5,109 nucleotides of DNA from positions 1-5,109 of the forward strand of contig WFMP01000207.1 of NCBI GenBank assembly GCA_015489035.1. The letters run 5' to 3'. Made by a program: the position numbers and the translations under genes. This DNA is from Candidatus Altimarinota bacterium. GTDB taxonomy: Bacteria; Patescibacteriota; Gracilibacteria; Absconditabacterales; Absconditicoccaceae. The notes beneath the pieces were generated by a model that was not told the DNA's origin, did not search any database, and saw nothing but the letters and a program-made list of their open reading frames with translations. This document shows positions 1-5,109 of this stretch, piece by piece. The first letter of the stretch is position 1; the number at the start of each line of letters is the position of its first letter.

Positions 1-21
1 ATGTAATACAATCTACTATCA

Positions 22-48
22 AGGAGCTACAAAAGTAGCTTCTGTTTT
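22..48 (+). terminator. Probable intrinsic terminator of an upstream gene
   Basis: AGGAGCTAC (22-30) pairs with GTAGCTTCT (35-43) over nine base pairs, including one G-T wobble, around an AAAA loop. The stem is followed by G and four T residues (45-48). The shape fits a rho-independent terminator reading on the plus strand; the T tract is short, and no T run follows the hairpin on the minus strand. It would separate the six-gene cluster from whatever lies to the left, implying the cluster has its own promoter between about 50 and 320. Confidence 0.6.
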
Positions 49-201
49 AACATTTGGCATTTTATCTATCTGCATACATCAGAGTTTGAAACTTGTGACA
101 TGATAAAAGAAAAAAAGTACAAAAACAAAACAATTTTAAGCATCAAACCATAAAGCACGGAGTGAAAATGGCAATTTTATAGAATTTTAGTGAAATTGGG
201 A

Positions 202-207
202 TAAAAT
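202..207 (+). promoter_or_regulatory. Candidate -10 box, weak
   Basis: TAAAAT at 202-207 matches the sigma-70 TATAAT consensus at five of six positions. It lies between the upstream terminator and the inverted repeats. There is no good -35 box at 17 bases; T-rich blocks at 175-180 and 185-190 could substitute, as Campylobacterota promoters have poorly conserved -35 regions. If used, transcription would start near 213 and the transcript would carry both leader hairpins. In DNA this AT-rich such matches occur by chance, so the call is tentative. Confidence 0.25.
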
Positions 208-220
208 GTTACAAATATAT

Positions 221-259
221 CTTGCCCCAAATTTTTTAACTTCAAAAAATAGGGACAAG
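221..259 (+). repeat. Long imperfect inverted repeat in the leader
   Basis: CTTG-C-CCC-AA-ATTTTTT (221-237) is matched by AAAAAAT-A-GGG-A-CAAG (244-259). This gives 7 + 3 + 4 base pairs, interrupted by one small internal loop and one C/A mismatch, around a six-base AACTTC loop. No T tract follows, so it is not a typical terminator. It may be an RNA hairpin in the 5' leader or a palindromic protein-binding site. It ends 76 bases before the first start codon. Confidence 0.5.
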
Positions 260-266
260 AGAGATT

Positions 267-300
267 AGTCACTTGTACGGGTTGGAATTTGCAAGTGGCT
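267..300 (+). repeat. Second leader inverted repeat
   Basis: AGTCACTTG (267-275) can pair with CAAGTGGCT (292-300) over nine base pairs with one T-G wobble, around a 16-base loop. Its left arm contains CTTGT (272-276), which can instead pair with ACAAG (255-259) from the right arm of the preceding repeat. The two repeats therefore share alternating CTTG/CAAG blocks and could form mutually exclusive structures. It lies 35 bases before the VWA start codon. A regulatory role is inference. Confidence 0.45.
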
Positions 301-335
301 CGATAATTGTTAAATTTTAATTTTAAGGAATTTTC

Positions 336-1025
336 ATGGCATTTAATCCAGCAGATTTTACAGTAGAAGAACCAAAGTCAATACCCGTTGTGTTGCTATT
401 AGATACAAGTTATAGTATGAGTGGACAGCCTATTGATATGTTAAATAAAGCAGTTAAAGCGATGATTGCTGAATTTAAAAAAGCTGAAACGATGGAAACT
501 TTTATAAAACTATCCATTATAACTTTTGGTAGTGAGAATGGTGTTGATTTACATACACCATTAACTGAGGTGTCAAAAATAGATTTCCAGCCATTAAATG
601 TTGCTGGAGCAACTCCGATGGGAACAGCATTTAAAATGGCTAAAGCGATGATAGAAGATAAGGAAATTTTTAAAGGAAGAGACTATAGACCAGCTATTGT
701 TTTATTATCAGATGGAGCACCAACAGATGACTGGGAACAACCTTTAAGTGATTTTATTAATAATGGTAGGAGTAGTAAATGTGATCGAATGGCTGTTGCA
801 ATTGGCTCTGCTGATGAAAGTGTACTGCAAAAATTTATAGCAGGATGTGAAAACCCACTATTTTATGCTGAAGATGCTAGTAAAATTATAGATGCTTTCA
901 AAAAAATCACTATGTCTGTTACAATGAGAACAAAATCAGTAAATAAAAATCAAACCATTAATATAGATAATGAACTTGATGGTAATGATATAGACTTGAA
1001 TGATTTAGATAACTTTAAAATATAA
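336..1025 (+). CDS. VWA-domain (TerY/YegL-like) protein with intact MIDAS
   Basis: This 229-residue protein is almost entirely one von Willebrand factor A domain. A hydrophobic strand (about 16-22) leads into D-T-S-Y-S (23-27), the DxSxS motif. G-A-T-P-M-G (91-96) supplies the MIDAS threonine (T93), and L-L-S-D-G-A (123-128) supplies the second aspartate (D126). All metal-coordinating positions are therefore present. There is no signal peptide or membrane segment, so it is probably cytoplasmic. The closest family I recognise is the TerY/YegL type, whose members occur beside phosphatase and kinase genes in tellurite-resistance and conflict loci, but the cysteine-rich TerY C-terminal metal domain is absent. 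The C-terminus is instead an acidic Asn/Asp-rich tail (about 205-226). The ATG is preceded by AAGGA (325-329) at six bases. It is first in the operon, 12 bases before the WXG100-like gene. A scaffold or regulator role for the FtsK-type ATPase is inference. Confidence 0.9.
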   Translation: MAFNPADFTVEEPKSIPVVLLLDTSYSMSGQPIDMLNKAVKAMIAEFKKAETMETFIKLSIITFGSENGVDLHTPLTEVSKIDFQPLNVAGATPMGTAFKMAKAMIEDKEIFKGRDYRPAIVLLSDGAPTDDWEQPLSDFINNGRSSKCDRMAVAIGSADESVLQKFIAGCENPLFYAEDASKIIDAFKKITMSVTMRTKSVNKNQTINIDNELDGNDIDLNDLDNFKI

Positions 1026-1037
1026 AGGAGCAACTTA

Positions 1038-1307
1038 ATGGCACAAGTAAATATAAATCCAGACGAATTAGAACAGTTTGTACATGAACTTCATAACTAT
1101 TTAGAAACTTTGCAGAGTGCTACGGGAAGGTTAAATTATTCTTTTGAAACACTTGGTGGAACTTGGCAGGATTCTAAAAGAGCTCAATTTGAAGAAACTT
1201 ATAGAGAACTAATTCAGGTATTAAGAACTTTTGAAAATAATGCTAATGAACAGATACCATACTTAAAAAAATTAGTTTCTTTTCAAAGAGACTATCAAAC
1301 TACATAA
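1038..1307 (+). CDS. WXG100-like small helical protein (W-x-D variant)
   Basis: The 89-residue protein has the WXG100/ESAT-6 layout: an N-terminal helix (about 8-37), a turn with L-G-G-T-W-Q-D (39-45), and a second helix (about 46-85). The turn tryptophan is at residue 43, where WXG100 proteins carry W-x-G, but here the third residue is aspartate. I see no C-terminal YxxxD/E export signal. WXG100 proteins form helical-hairpin dimers and are substrates or partners of type VII secretion ATPases. The FtsK-family gene downstream and the coiled-coil toxin next door fit such a role. A strong AAAGGAG (1024-1030) sits seven bases before the ATG and overlaps the VWA stop codon, indicating tight coupling. 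Family membership is well supported by size, fold pattern and context; actual secretion is inference. Confidence 0.82.
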   Translation: MAQVNINPDELEQFVHELHNYLETLQSATGRLNYSFETLGGTWQDSKRAQFEETYRELIQVLRTFENNANEQIPYLKKLVSFQRDYQTT

Positions 1308-1320
1308 GGCTTAGTTATTG
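1305..1320 (+). promoter_or_regulatory. RBS and TTG start of the nuclease toxin gene
   Basis: TAAGG (1305-1309) overlaps the WXG100-like stop codon and lies eight bases before TTG (1318-1320). An in-frame TAG at 1312-1314 rules out any start further upstream, and the next in-frame ATG is only at residue 32, inside the first helix. TTG is therefore the best start, implying weak initiation of the toxin. Confidence 0.65.
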
Positions 1321-2364
1321 CAAGTTGATATTCGAGATACTAGTGTCTTTCAAACTACTTTAGAACAAATATCTTCTCTAAAAGATAAAATTACTCAAAA
1401 AATAAATTTTATGAGTAATGAATTACAGAAGAAGCAGAGTGAACTGGATAGAGAATTGACTATTTCAGAAAATTTTTTAAATGTGGCAAAAGCATATGAG
1501 ATGCAAAAGCAAGCTGTATTAGCACAAAAAACAGCTCAGTTAGCACAAGCTTTACAGCAAGAAGCTGCTGCATTAGCAAGTGGTAATCCGGTGGCCATTG
1601 CGGCTGCAACTGTTTATGTAGCAAAAGCAACTCATGAAGAGATGATAGCTCAACGAGAATATCAAAAAGCAAGAGAAAATCGTATTAATATGCAACGAAG
1701 AGTTGATATCGTTAAAAAGGCGAAGCATCAAACAGATACACTTTATGAACAAACTAAGATGCAGTTAAATGGTTTGAATATACATTTAAAAGAACTTGCT
1801 CAAATACTCTATATAAGATTAACTAAAGGTGATCTATCTCAAAAAGATTATTTATCCCAAAATACAACTAATGCACAAAATGATATAAAATATAAAAATA
1901 TCCCTCAAAGTGGTGGAGTTTGGAGAGGTGAAGCTGGGAATTCAAAATGGATACCAAACAGAGATGAAATTCCAAAGCAACCATATGAGAATGAAAAAAC
2001 TTGGGGTGAAATACTTGATAAAAATGGTATAGATGGTATATATTTCAAAGATGGTGAGCCAGATTTTACTCCAGTTTCAGATGCTAGTGTAAAGATAGAA
2101 GATTTTACCACTGATCGGGATGATAATTTTTACCAAGCAGATCAAAATTTAGCACAACAGTGGAATAAAAACAATAAAAACGGAAAAATTGATTGGTCAA
2201 TTTCAGATATTCGTAAATACAGAAAAGAAGAAAAATTAACCTGGCATGAAAGAAGTGATATGCAAAATATGGATTTAGTACCACAAGAGGTACACGGAAA
2301 CATTCCACACACTGGTGGTATATCGAAGAAAAAAAAGTTAGAACTGGAGCAAGACGATGATTGA
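1318..2364 (+). CDS. Toxin: coiled-coil N-terminus plus HNH/EndoVII-type nuclease C-terminus
   Basis: The 348-residue protein has two parts. Residues 1 to about 170 are helical, rich in Gln, Lys, Glu and Ala, with an Ala-rich segment (about 83-104), and resemble the long helical N-terminus of WXG/LXG-type polymorphic toxins. After a polar linker, residues about 198-334 resemble a nuclease toxin module of the HNH/EndoVII superfamily (WHH/colicin-DNase-like groups). It begins with G-G-V-W-R-G-E-A-G-N-S (199-209), continues through the D-G-I-Y-F-K-D-G-E-P-D-F block (239-250), and ends with the presumed catalytic core: T-W-H-E (308-311), M-D-L-V-P (318-322), H326 and H-T-G-G (331-334). I expect metal-dependent nucleic-acid cleavage, though DNA versus RNA cannot be told. 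There is no signal peptide. It lies between the WXG100-like and probable immunity genes, overlapping the latter by 8 bases. The N-terminal helices probably serve export; that is inference. Confidence 0.82.
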   Translation: MQVDIRDTSVFQTTLEQISSLKDKITQKINFMSNELQKKQSELDRELTISENFLNVAKAYEMQKQAVLAQKTAQLAQALQQEAAALASGNPVAIAAATVYVAKATHEEMIAQREYQKARENRINMQRRVDIVKKAKHQTDTLYEQTKMQLNGLNIHLKELAQILYIRLTKGDLSQKDYLSQNTTNAQNDIKYKNIPQSGGVWRGEAGNSKWIPNRDEIPKQPYENEKTWGEILDKNGIDGIYFKDGEPDFTPVSDASVKIEDFTTDRDDNFYQADQNLAQQWNKNNKNGKIDWSISDIRKYRKEEKLTWHERSDMQNMDLVPQEVHGNIPHTGGISKKKKLELEQDDD

Positions 2365-2752
2365 TAAAACTTTTGGTTTATTAGAACATAGATATAATTT
2401 TTATAAATATGAAACTCTTAATTTTTTTGATAAAGATTACAAGGTTAAAATTGTTGTAGAGAATGATGAAACAGACACTATATTACCTATTCAACAAAAT
2501 AATTATGCAATATATAAACAATATATAAATGAAAATCAAGCCAAAATCATAGATTTAATCAAACAATACTTTTCAGATGTTTATAAAACAAAGATAGATA
2601 TTTATAAAGAGATTAAACCTCGAACTATTTATTTTGCAAGAGATGGGAGTTGGAGTATCTTATTTGATACAAAAGTAGATGAAGAGAATGGTTTTGCTGT
2701 TTTTCTTAGAGATGAGAAGCTACATATAGGCACTCAAGATATATTTATATAG
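2357..2752 (+). CDS. Probable immunity protein to the HNH toxin
   Basis: This 131-residue acidic protein starts inside the toxin gene (8-base overlap) with T-G-G-A-G (2345-2349) seven bases before its ATG, so the two are likely translationally coupled. No signal peptide or membrane helix is visible, consistent with a cytoplasmic inhibitor. Its C-terminal third has the pattern S-W-S-I-L-F-D (102-108), E-N-G-F-A-V (113-118) and I-G-T-Q-D-I-F-I (124-131). This resembles small proteins found next to polymorphic toxins (DUF6985-like, from memory, not searched). The position directly after a nuclease toxin is the classical arrangement of an immunity gene. The N-terminal half is not recognised. Direct binding to the nuclease domain is inferred; the family name is less certain than the role. 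Confidence 0.72.
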   Translation: MIDKTFGLLEHRYNFYKYETLNFFDKDYKVKIVVENDETDTILPIQQNNYAIYKQYINENQAKIIDLIKQYFSDVYKTKIDIYKEIKPRTIYFARDGSWSILFDTKVDEENGFAVFLRDEKLHIGTQDIFI

Positions 2753-2754
2753 CT

Positions 2755-2772
2755 AGAAGGAAAAGATTAGTG
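2755..2772 (+). promoter_or_regulatory. RBS and GTG start of the 73-aa gene
   Basis: AGAAGGA (2755-2761) lies eight bases before GTG (2770-2772). No ATG or other good start lies in frame between the preceding stop (2750-2752) and this codon. The next in-frame ATG (2881) would remove half of the protein, so GTG is preferred. Confidence 0.6.
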
Positions 2773-2991
2773 GAAAAATTTGAAGATGTTCAAACCAGTT
2801 TAAAAAATATAAGAAGTAATTTTATAGCCAATGTCAAAGATAATGTTGGTGCTTCTATAGATAAGGAACAACTAGAATCTATGGAGCAAACTATTTCTAA
2901 GATGAAAATAGTTGAAGATAAGGTTAATATTGAAATGATGAATATTAATCGAATGTTATTGGAGGCAAGAACAATTTTGCCAAGGATATAA
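2770..2991 (+). CDS. Small helical protein of unknown function
   Basis: The 73-residue product is predicted by eye to be two amphipathic helices (about 3-24 and 32-68) separated by a short N-V-G-A-S-I-D turn (25-31). It lacks cysteine, tryptophan, a signal peptide and any membrane segment. I do not recognise a family. The helical-hairpin shape and size recall WXG100-like partners and the small helical proteins encoded near LXG toxins, but there is no W-x-G or W-x-D at the turn. It sits 17 bases after the immunity gene and only 3 bases before the FtsK-family gene, so it is very probably co-translated with the ATPase. Possible roles are a chaperone or adaptor for the toxin, a second partner for the WXG100-like protein, or an ATPase subunit; the sequence does not decide. 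Confidence 0.75.
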   Translation: MEKFEDVQTSLKNIRSNFIANVKDNVGASIDKEQLESMEQTISKMKIVEDKVNIEMMNINRMLLEARTILPRI

Positions 2992-2994
2992 GGT

Positions 2995-5109
2995 ATGAAA
3001 TATTTTGAATTACTAAAACATATAGATGATGCACTATATAAATATCAAATAAATATAGATATTATTGAGAAAGACTATCCAAATGAACAGTTAAAAACTT
3101 CGGATTATAATACAAGAAAGAATAGAATATCAAAAGAACATAATAGATTAAAATCAGAATTGGAAATATTATTTTCTTCTTTAGATCTGGAGATTCAGCA
3201 TTTAAGAAAAATTCAGCCACATTTTGACAAGTCCTTAGAATTACAAAAAAGAGTAAAATTTCCTGAAAATTTTATATTTGGTAGGTTTAAAATTACTCAT
3301 GATAATTTAAATGAAAGATTTATTCCAAAAGTAATTCCTTTTCCTTTAGACAAAGTACTTTACAGTTATAATGAGAATAGTGTTCATTATATTTATCAAT
3401 ATATTTTAAGAGTCTTACAAATTTCACCATTAAATAAAATAGATTTTCTATTTATAGATACTAAAACTTTAGGAAAAACTTTTAATTTTATTCGTCCAAT
3501 TTTAAATAACAATTTTATCTATAAACAAAGAATCTTAACATATGCAGATGAGATAGAAGAAGCTTTAAAAGAATTAGCTGATTATTTAGAAAACTTATTG
3601 CAAAAGCAACTCTCTGGTGTACAAGATTGGAAAGAGTATAATCAGAAAAATCCAAACACTCCTCTTCCTTTGAAAGCACTTGTAATAAATGGCTTTCCAG
3701 AGCAGTTTAGTGTTAACTCATTATTGTATTTAAGTCGTATCGTAGAATTTGGGTCTATTGCCGGAATAAATAGTCTTATTTTAATGGATTCTATTGAAAA
3801 AGATAATAAAGCACTAAAGAAAGTTGAAAAAATTATTTTAAAAAATGCAGTAAATATTGAAAATATGGAATCTATCTTAACACATGATTTTAAAGCCTTA
3901 AAATTGTCAAATGAATTAGAACCACTACCTTCTGTGATAAATATTAAAACTTTTTTAGAACAGATTAATCAGGCATATATGAAAACTTCGACAATAAAGG
4001 GTGAAATTGATAGCTTTTGGAATGATAGTAATTTTTGGAAAAGCTTATCAGCCCAAGGTATCAAAGTTCCTATAGGGTGGGATAGTAATGAAAATATAGT
4101 AAATTTTGAAATAGGTTTTGAATATAGTGAACATCATACTCTTATTGGTGGTAGAAGTGGTAGTGGAAAATCTAATTTGGTAAATGTCATTATTCAAAAT
4201 ATTGCTTATTTGTATTCTCCTGATGAAGTTGAACTATTTTTATTAGATTATAAAGATGGTGTTGAATTTAATAGTTATACACAACCCTATCTTACACATG
4301 CTTCTTTAATAGCAGTGAATAGTAATGTTAGTTATGGAGTGAGTTTTTTAGAGTATATTTTAGAAGAAAAAAATAGACGAAGTGAACTTTTTAAAAAAAC
4401 AAATAGTAAAGATTTTAAAGAGTATAGAGAAAAAACAGAAAATAAATTAAGTCGAATAGTTATTATCATTGATGAGTTTCAAACTCTTTTTACAACAAAA
4501 GATAAAATAAAAATTGAACAAATATTTGCTGAAATTCTTAGAAAAGGCAGGAGCTTTGGAATTCATTTGATATTATCTACACAAACATTAAGTGGCGTTG
4601 ATGTAGGAAGTATGTCTCAATTAAAGTCACAAATAGGAAATAGAATAGCACTTGCAATGGGGCAAGAAGAATCTATGGCATTTTTAAGTATGAATAATGA
4701 AGCAGCAGTTAAATTAAAAGGCAAACCAGAAGCTATTTATAATAATAGAGCAGGAAATATAGATGGTAATAACAAAGTTTTTGTTCCATTTGCTTCAAGA
4801 GAAAAGATGTCAATGCTTTTAGAAAAAGTAGATATAAACCACTCAAAAACAGATCCGAAAATTTATGATGGAGATGTGTTGCCAAAGATACCAAATAAAG
4901 GTGAATTTGCAAGCAAGACATTAAGTTTATTGTTAGGAAAAGAGCAGAATTTCAGAGAAAATAATTTTAAAATTAATTTTTCAAAAGAGTATGGAGCAAA
5001 TTTATTAATAACTGGAAAAAATAAAAAAGAGAAACAAAATATACTTAATTTAATAACTTTAAATTTAGAAAATAATAATTATATTAAAAATATATACTAT
5101 ATAAATAAT
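2995..5109 (+). CDS. FtsK/SpoIIIE-family ATPase, 3' end outside window
   Basis: The frame from ATG 2995 stays open for 705 codons to the right edge. AAGGA (2982-2986) lies eight bases upstream. Residues 1-95 are largely coiled coil. Residues about 120-270 look like a degenerate ATPase fold: I-D-F-L-F-I-D-T-K (149-157) and A-L-V-I-N-G-F-P (228-235), with no Walker A and no acidic Walker B residue. The active module spans about 345-605: P-I-G-W (359-362), Walker A G-R-S-G-S-G-K-S (386-393), L-L-D-Y-K-D-G-V-E-F (416-425), Walker B I-V-I-I-I-D-E-F (488-495), R-K-G-R-S-F-G-I-H (516-524), S-T-Q (528-530), N-R-I-A-L (549-553) and P-E-A-I-Y-N (578-583). A further module begins near 650 with a P-loop-like G-K-N-K-K-E-K-Q (674-681). 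The family includes DNA pumps and EssC/EccC type VII motors; the WXG100-like and toxin genes favour a protein-export motor. No membrane helix is visible, unlike EssC. Confidence 0.9.
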   Translation, partial: MKYFELLKHIDDALYKYQINIDIIEKDYPNEQLKTSDYNTRKNRISKEHNRLKSELEILFSSLDLEIQHLRKIQPHFDKSLELQKRVKFPENFIFGRFKITHDNLNERFIPKVIPFPLDKVLYSYNENSVHYIYQYILRVLQISPLNKIDFLFIDTKTLGKTFNFIRPILNNNFIYKQRILTYADEIEEALKELADYLENLLQKQLSGVQDWKEYNQKNPNTPLPLKALVINGFPEQFSVNSLLYLSRIVEFGSIAGINSLILMDSIEKDNKALKKVEKIILKNAVNIENMESILTHDFKALKLSNELEPLPSVINIKTFLEQINQAYMKTSTIKGEIDSFWNDSNFWKSLSAQGIKVPIGWDSNENIVNFEIGFEYSEHHTLIGGRSGSGKSNLVNVIIQNIAYLYSPDEVELFLLDYKDGVEFNSYTQPYLTHASLIAVNSNVSYGVSFLEYILEEKNRRSELFKKTNSKDFKEYREKTENKLSRIVIIIDEFQTLFTTKDKIKIEQIFAEILRKGRSFGIHLILSTQTLSGVDVGSMSQLKSQIGNRIALAMGQEESMAFLSMNNEAAVKLKGKPEAIYNNRAGNIDGNNKVFVPFASREKMSMLLEKVDINHSKTDPKIYDGDVLPKIPNKGEFASKTLSLLLGKEQNFRENNFKINFSKEYGANLLITGKNKKEKQNILNLITLNLENNNYIKNIYYINN

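Larger units (their letters stand above)
1..335. other. Gene-free upstream and leader region
   Basis: No convincing coding region is present on either strand; the short plus-strand reading frames are closed within a few codons (for example ATG at 168 stops after four codons). The stretch contains a terminator-like hairpin near the left edge, about 120 bases of A-rich sequence with nothing I recognise, a weak promoter candidate near 202, and two inverted repeats at 221-300 just before the first gene. An in-frame TAA at 4-6 could be the end of an upstream gene whose body lies outside the window; this is a guess based on its distance from the hairpin. No tRNA-like, integrase-site-like or insertion-sequence end was recognised. 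Confidence 0.7.

Noticed and set aside
221..259. Long hairpin considered as an intrinsic terminator
   Set aside because: The stem is AT-rich at the loop end, has an internal loop and mismatch, and is not followed by a T tract on either strand.
282..307. TTGGAA (282-287) and GATAAT (302-307) as a promoter pair
   Set aside because: The spacer is only 14 bases, outside the normal 16-18 range.
1571..1631. Ala-rich hydrophobic segment of the toxin (residues about 83-104) as a transmembrane helix
   Set aside because: It is interrupted by S-G-N-P and has low average hydrophobicity; an Ala-rich turn between long helices is a simpler reading.
1460..1672. Minus-strand open reading frame of 70 codons opposite the toxin N-terminus
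   Set aside because: It is a Leu-rich reverse image of the Gln/Ala-rich coiled coil, has no clear RBS, and lies opposite a well-supported gene.
1905..2308. Two minus-strand open frames (67 and 68 codons) opposite the toxin C-terminus
   Set aside because: The products have no recognisable motif and low-complexity Phe/Ser/Leu composition, and the plus strand here encodes a conserved nuclease motif.
4733..4921. Minus-strand open frame of 62 codons
   Set aside because: It is antisense to the ATPase gene and rich in Leu/Tyr, as expected for the reverse of Lys/Asn/Ile-rich coding sequence.
1..5109. CRISPR array, tRNA or rRNA gene, insertion sequence, or integration site
   Set aside because: No regularly spaced repeats, cloverleaf sequence, transposase or integrase motifs, or matching terminal inverted repeats were seen.
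2995..5109. Chromosome-partitioning FtsK as the identity of the ATPase
   Set aside because: The N-terminal membrane region and Ala/Pro/Gln linker are absent, the gene sits in a WXG100/toxin operon, and motifs such as L-L-D-Y-K-D-G-V-E-F and P-E-A-I-Y-N differ from housekeeping FtsK.

Overview
The window is a strongly AT-rich stretch of bacterial DNA with one compact plus-strand gene cluster. Codon choice favours A/T-ending codons (AGA, TTA, AAA, ATA), and ribosome binding sites are short AAGGA/GGAG boxes. This suggests a low-GC bacterium. A Campylobacterota (Arcobacter-like) host is my best guess, but Fusobacteria, Moraxellaceae and low-GC Firmicutes cannot be excluded from this sequence alone.

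Layout: bases 1-335 hold no gene. They contain a terminator-like hairpin at 22-48, probably for a gene that ends at or before the left edge, and then a leader with two inverted repeats. Six co-directional genes follow, with gaps of 3-17 nt or an overlap of 8 nt: (1) a von Willebrand A (VWA/TerY-like) protein, (2) an 89-aa WXG100-like protein with W-x-D in place of W-x-G, (3) a 348-aa protein with a coiled-coil N-terminus and an HNH/EndoVII-type nuclease C-terminus, (4) an overlapping 131-aa probable immunity protein, (5) a 73-aa helical protein, and (6) a large FtsK/SpoIIIE-family ATPase. The ATPase starts at 2995, is open for 705 codons, and is cut by the right edge.

Interpretation (inference): this looks like a type VII-like export or conflict cassette. 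The FtsK-type ATPase would be the motor, as EssC/EccC is in type VII secretion. The WXG100-like and 73-aa proteins would be helical partners or substrates. The 348-aa protein would be a nuclease effector whose N-terminal helices direct it to the machine, and the overlapping gene would protect the producer. The VWA protein supplies an intact MIDAS metal site and could be a scaffold or regulator. No EssB, EsaA, EccD/YukD or EccE-like gene is in the window, and the visible 705 residues of the ATPase have no obvious membrane segment, so this is not a canonical type VII locus. Its remaining parts, if any, lie to the right. All family assignments are from motif recognition by eye, without a database search.
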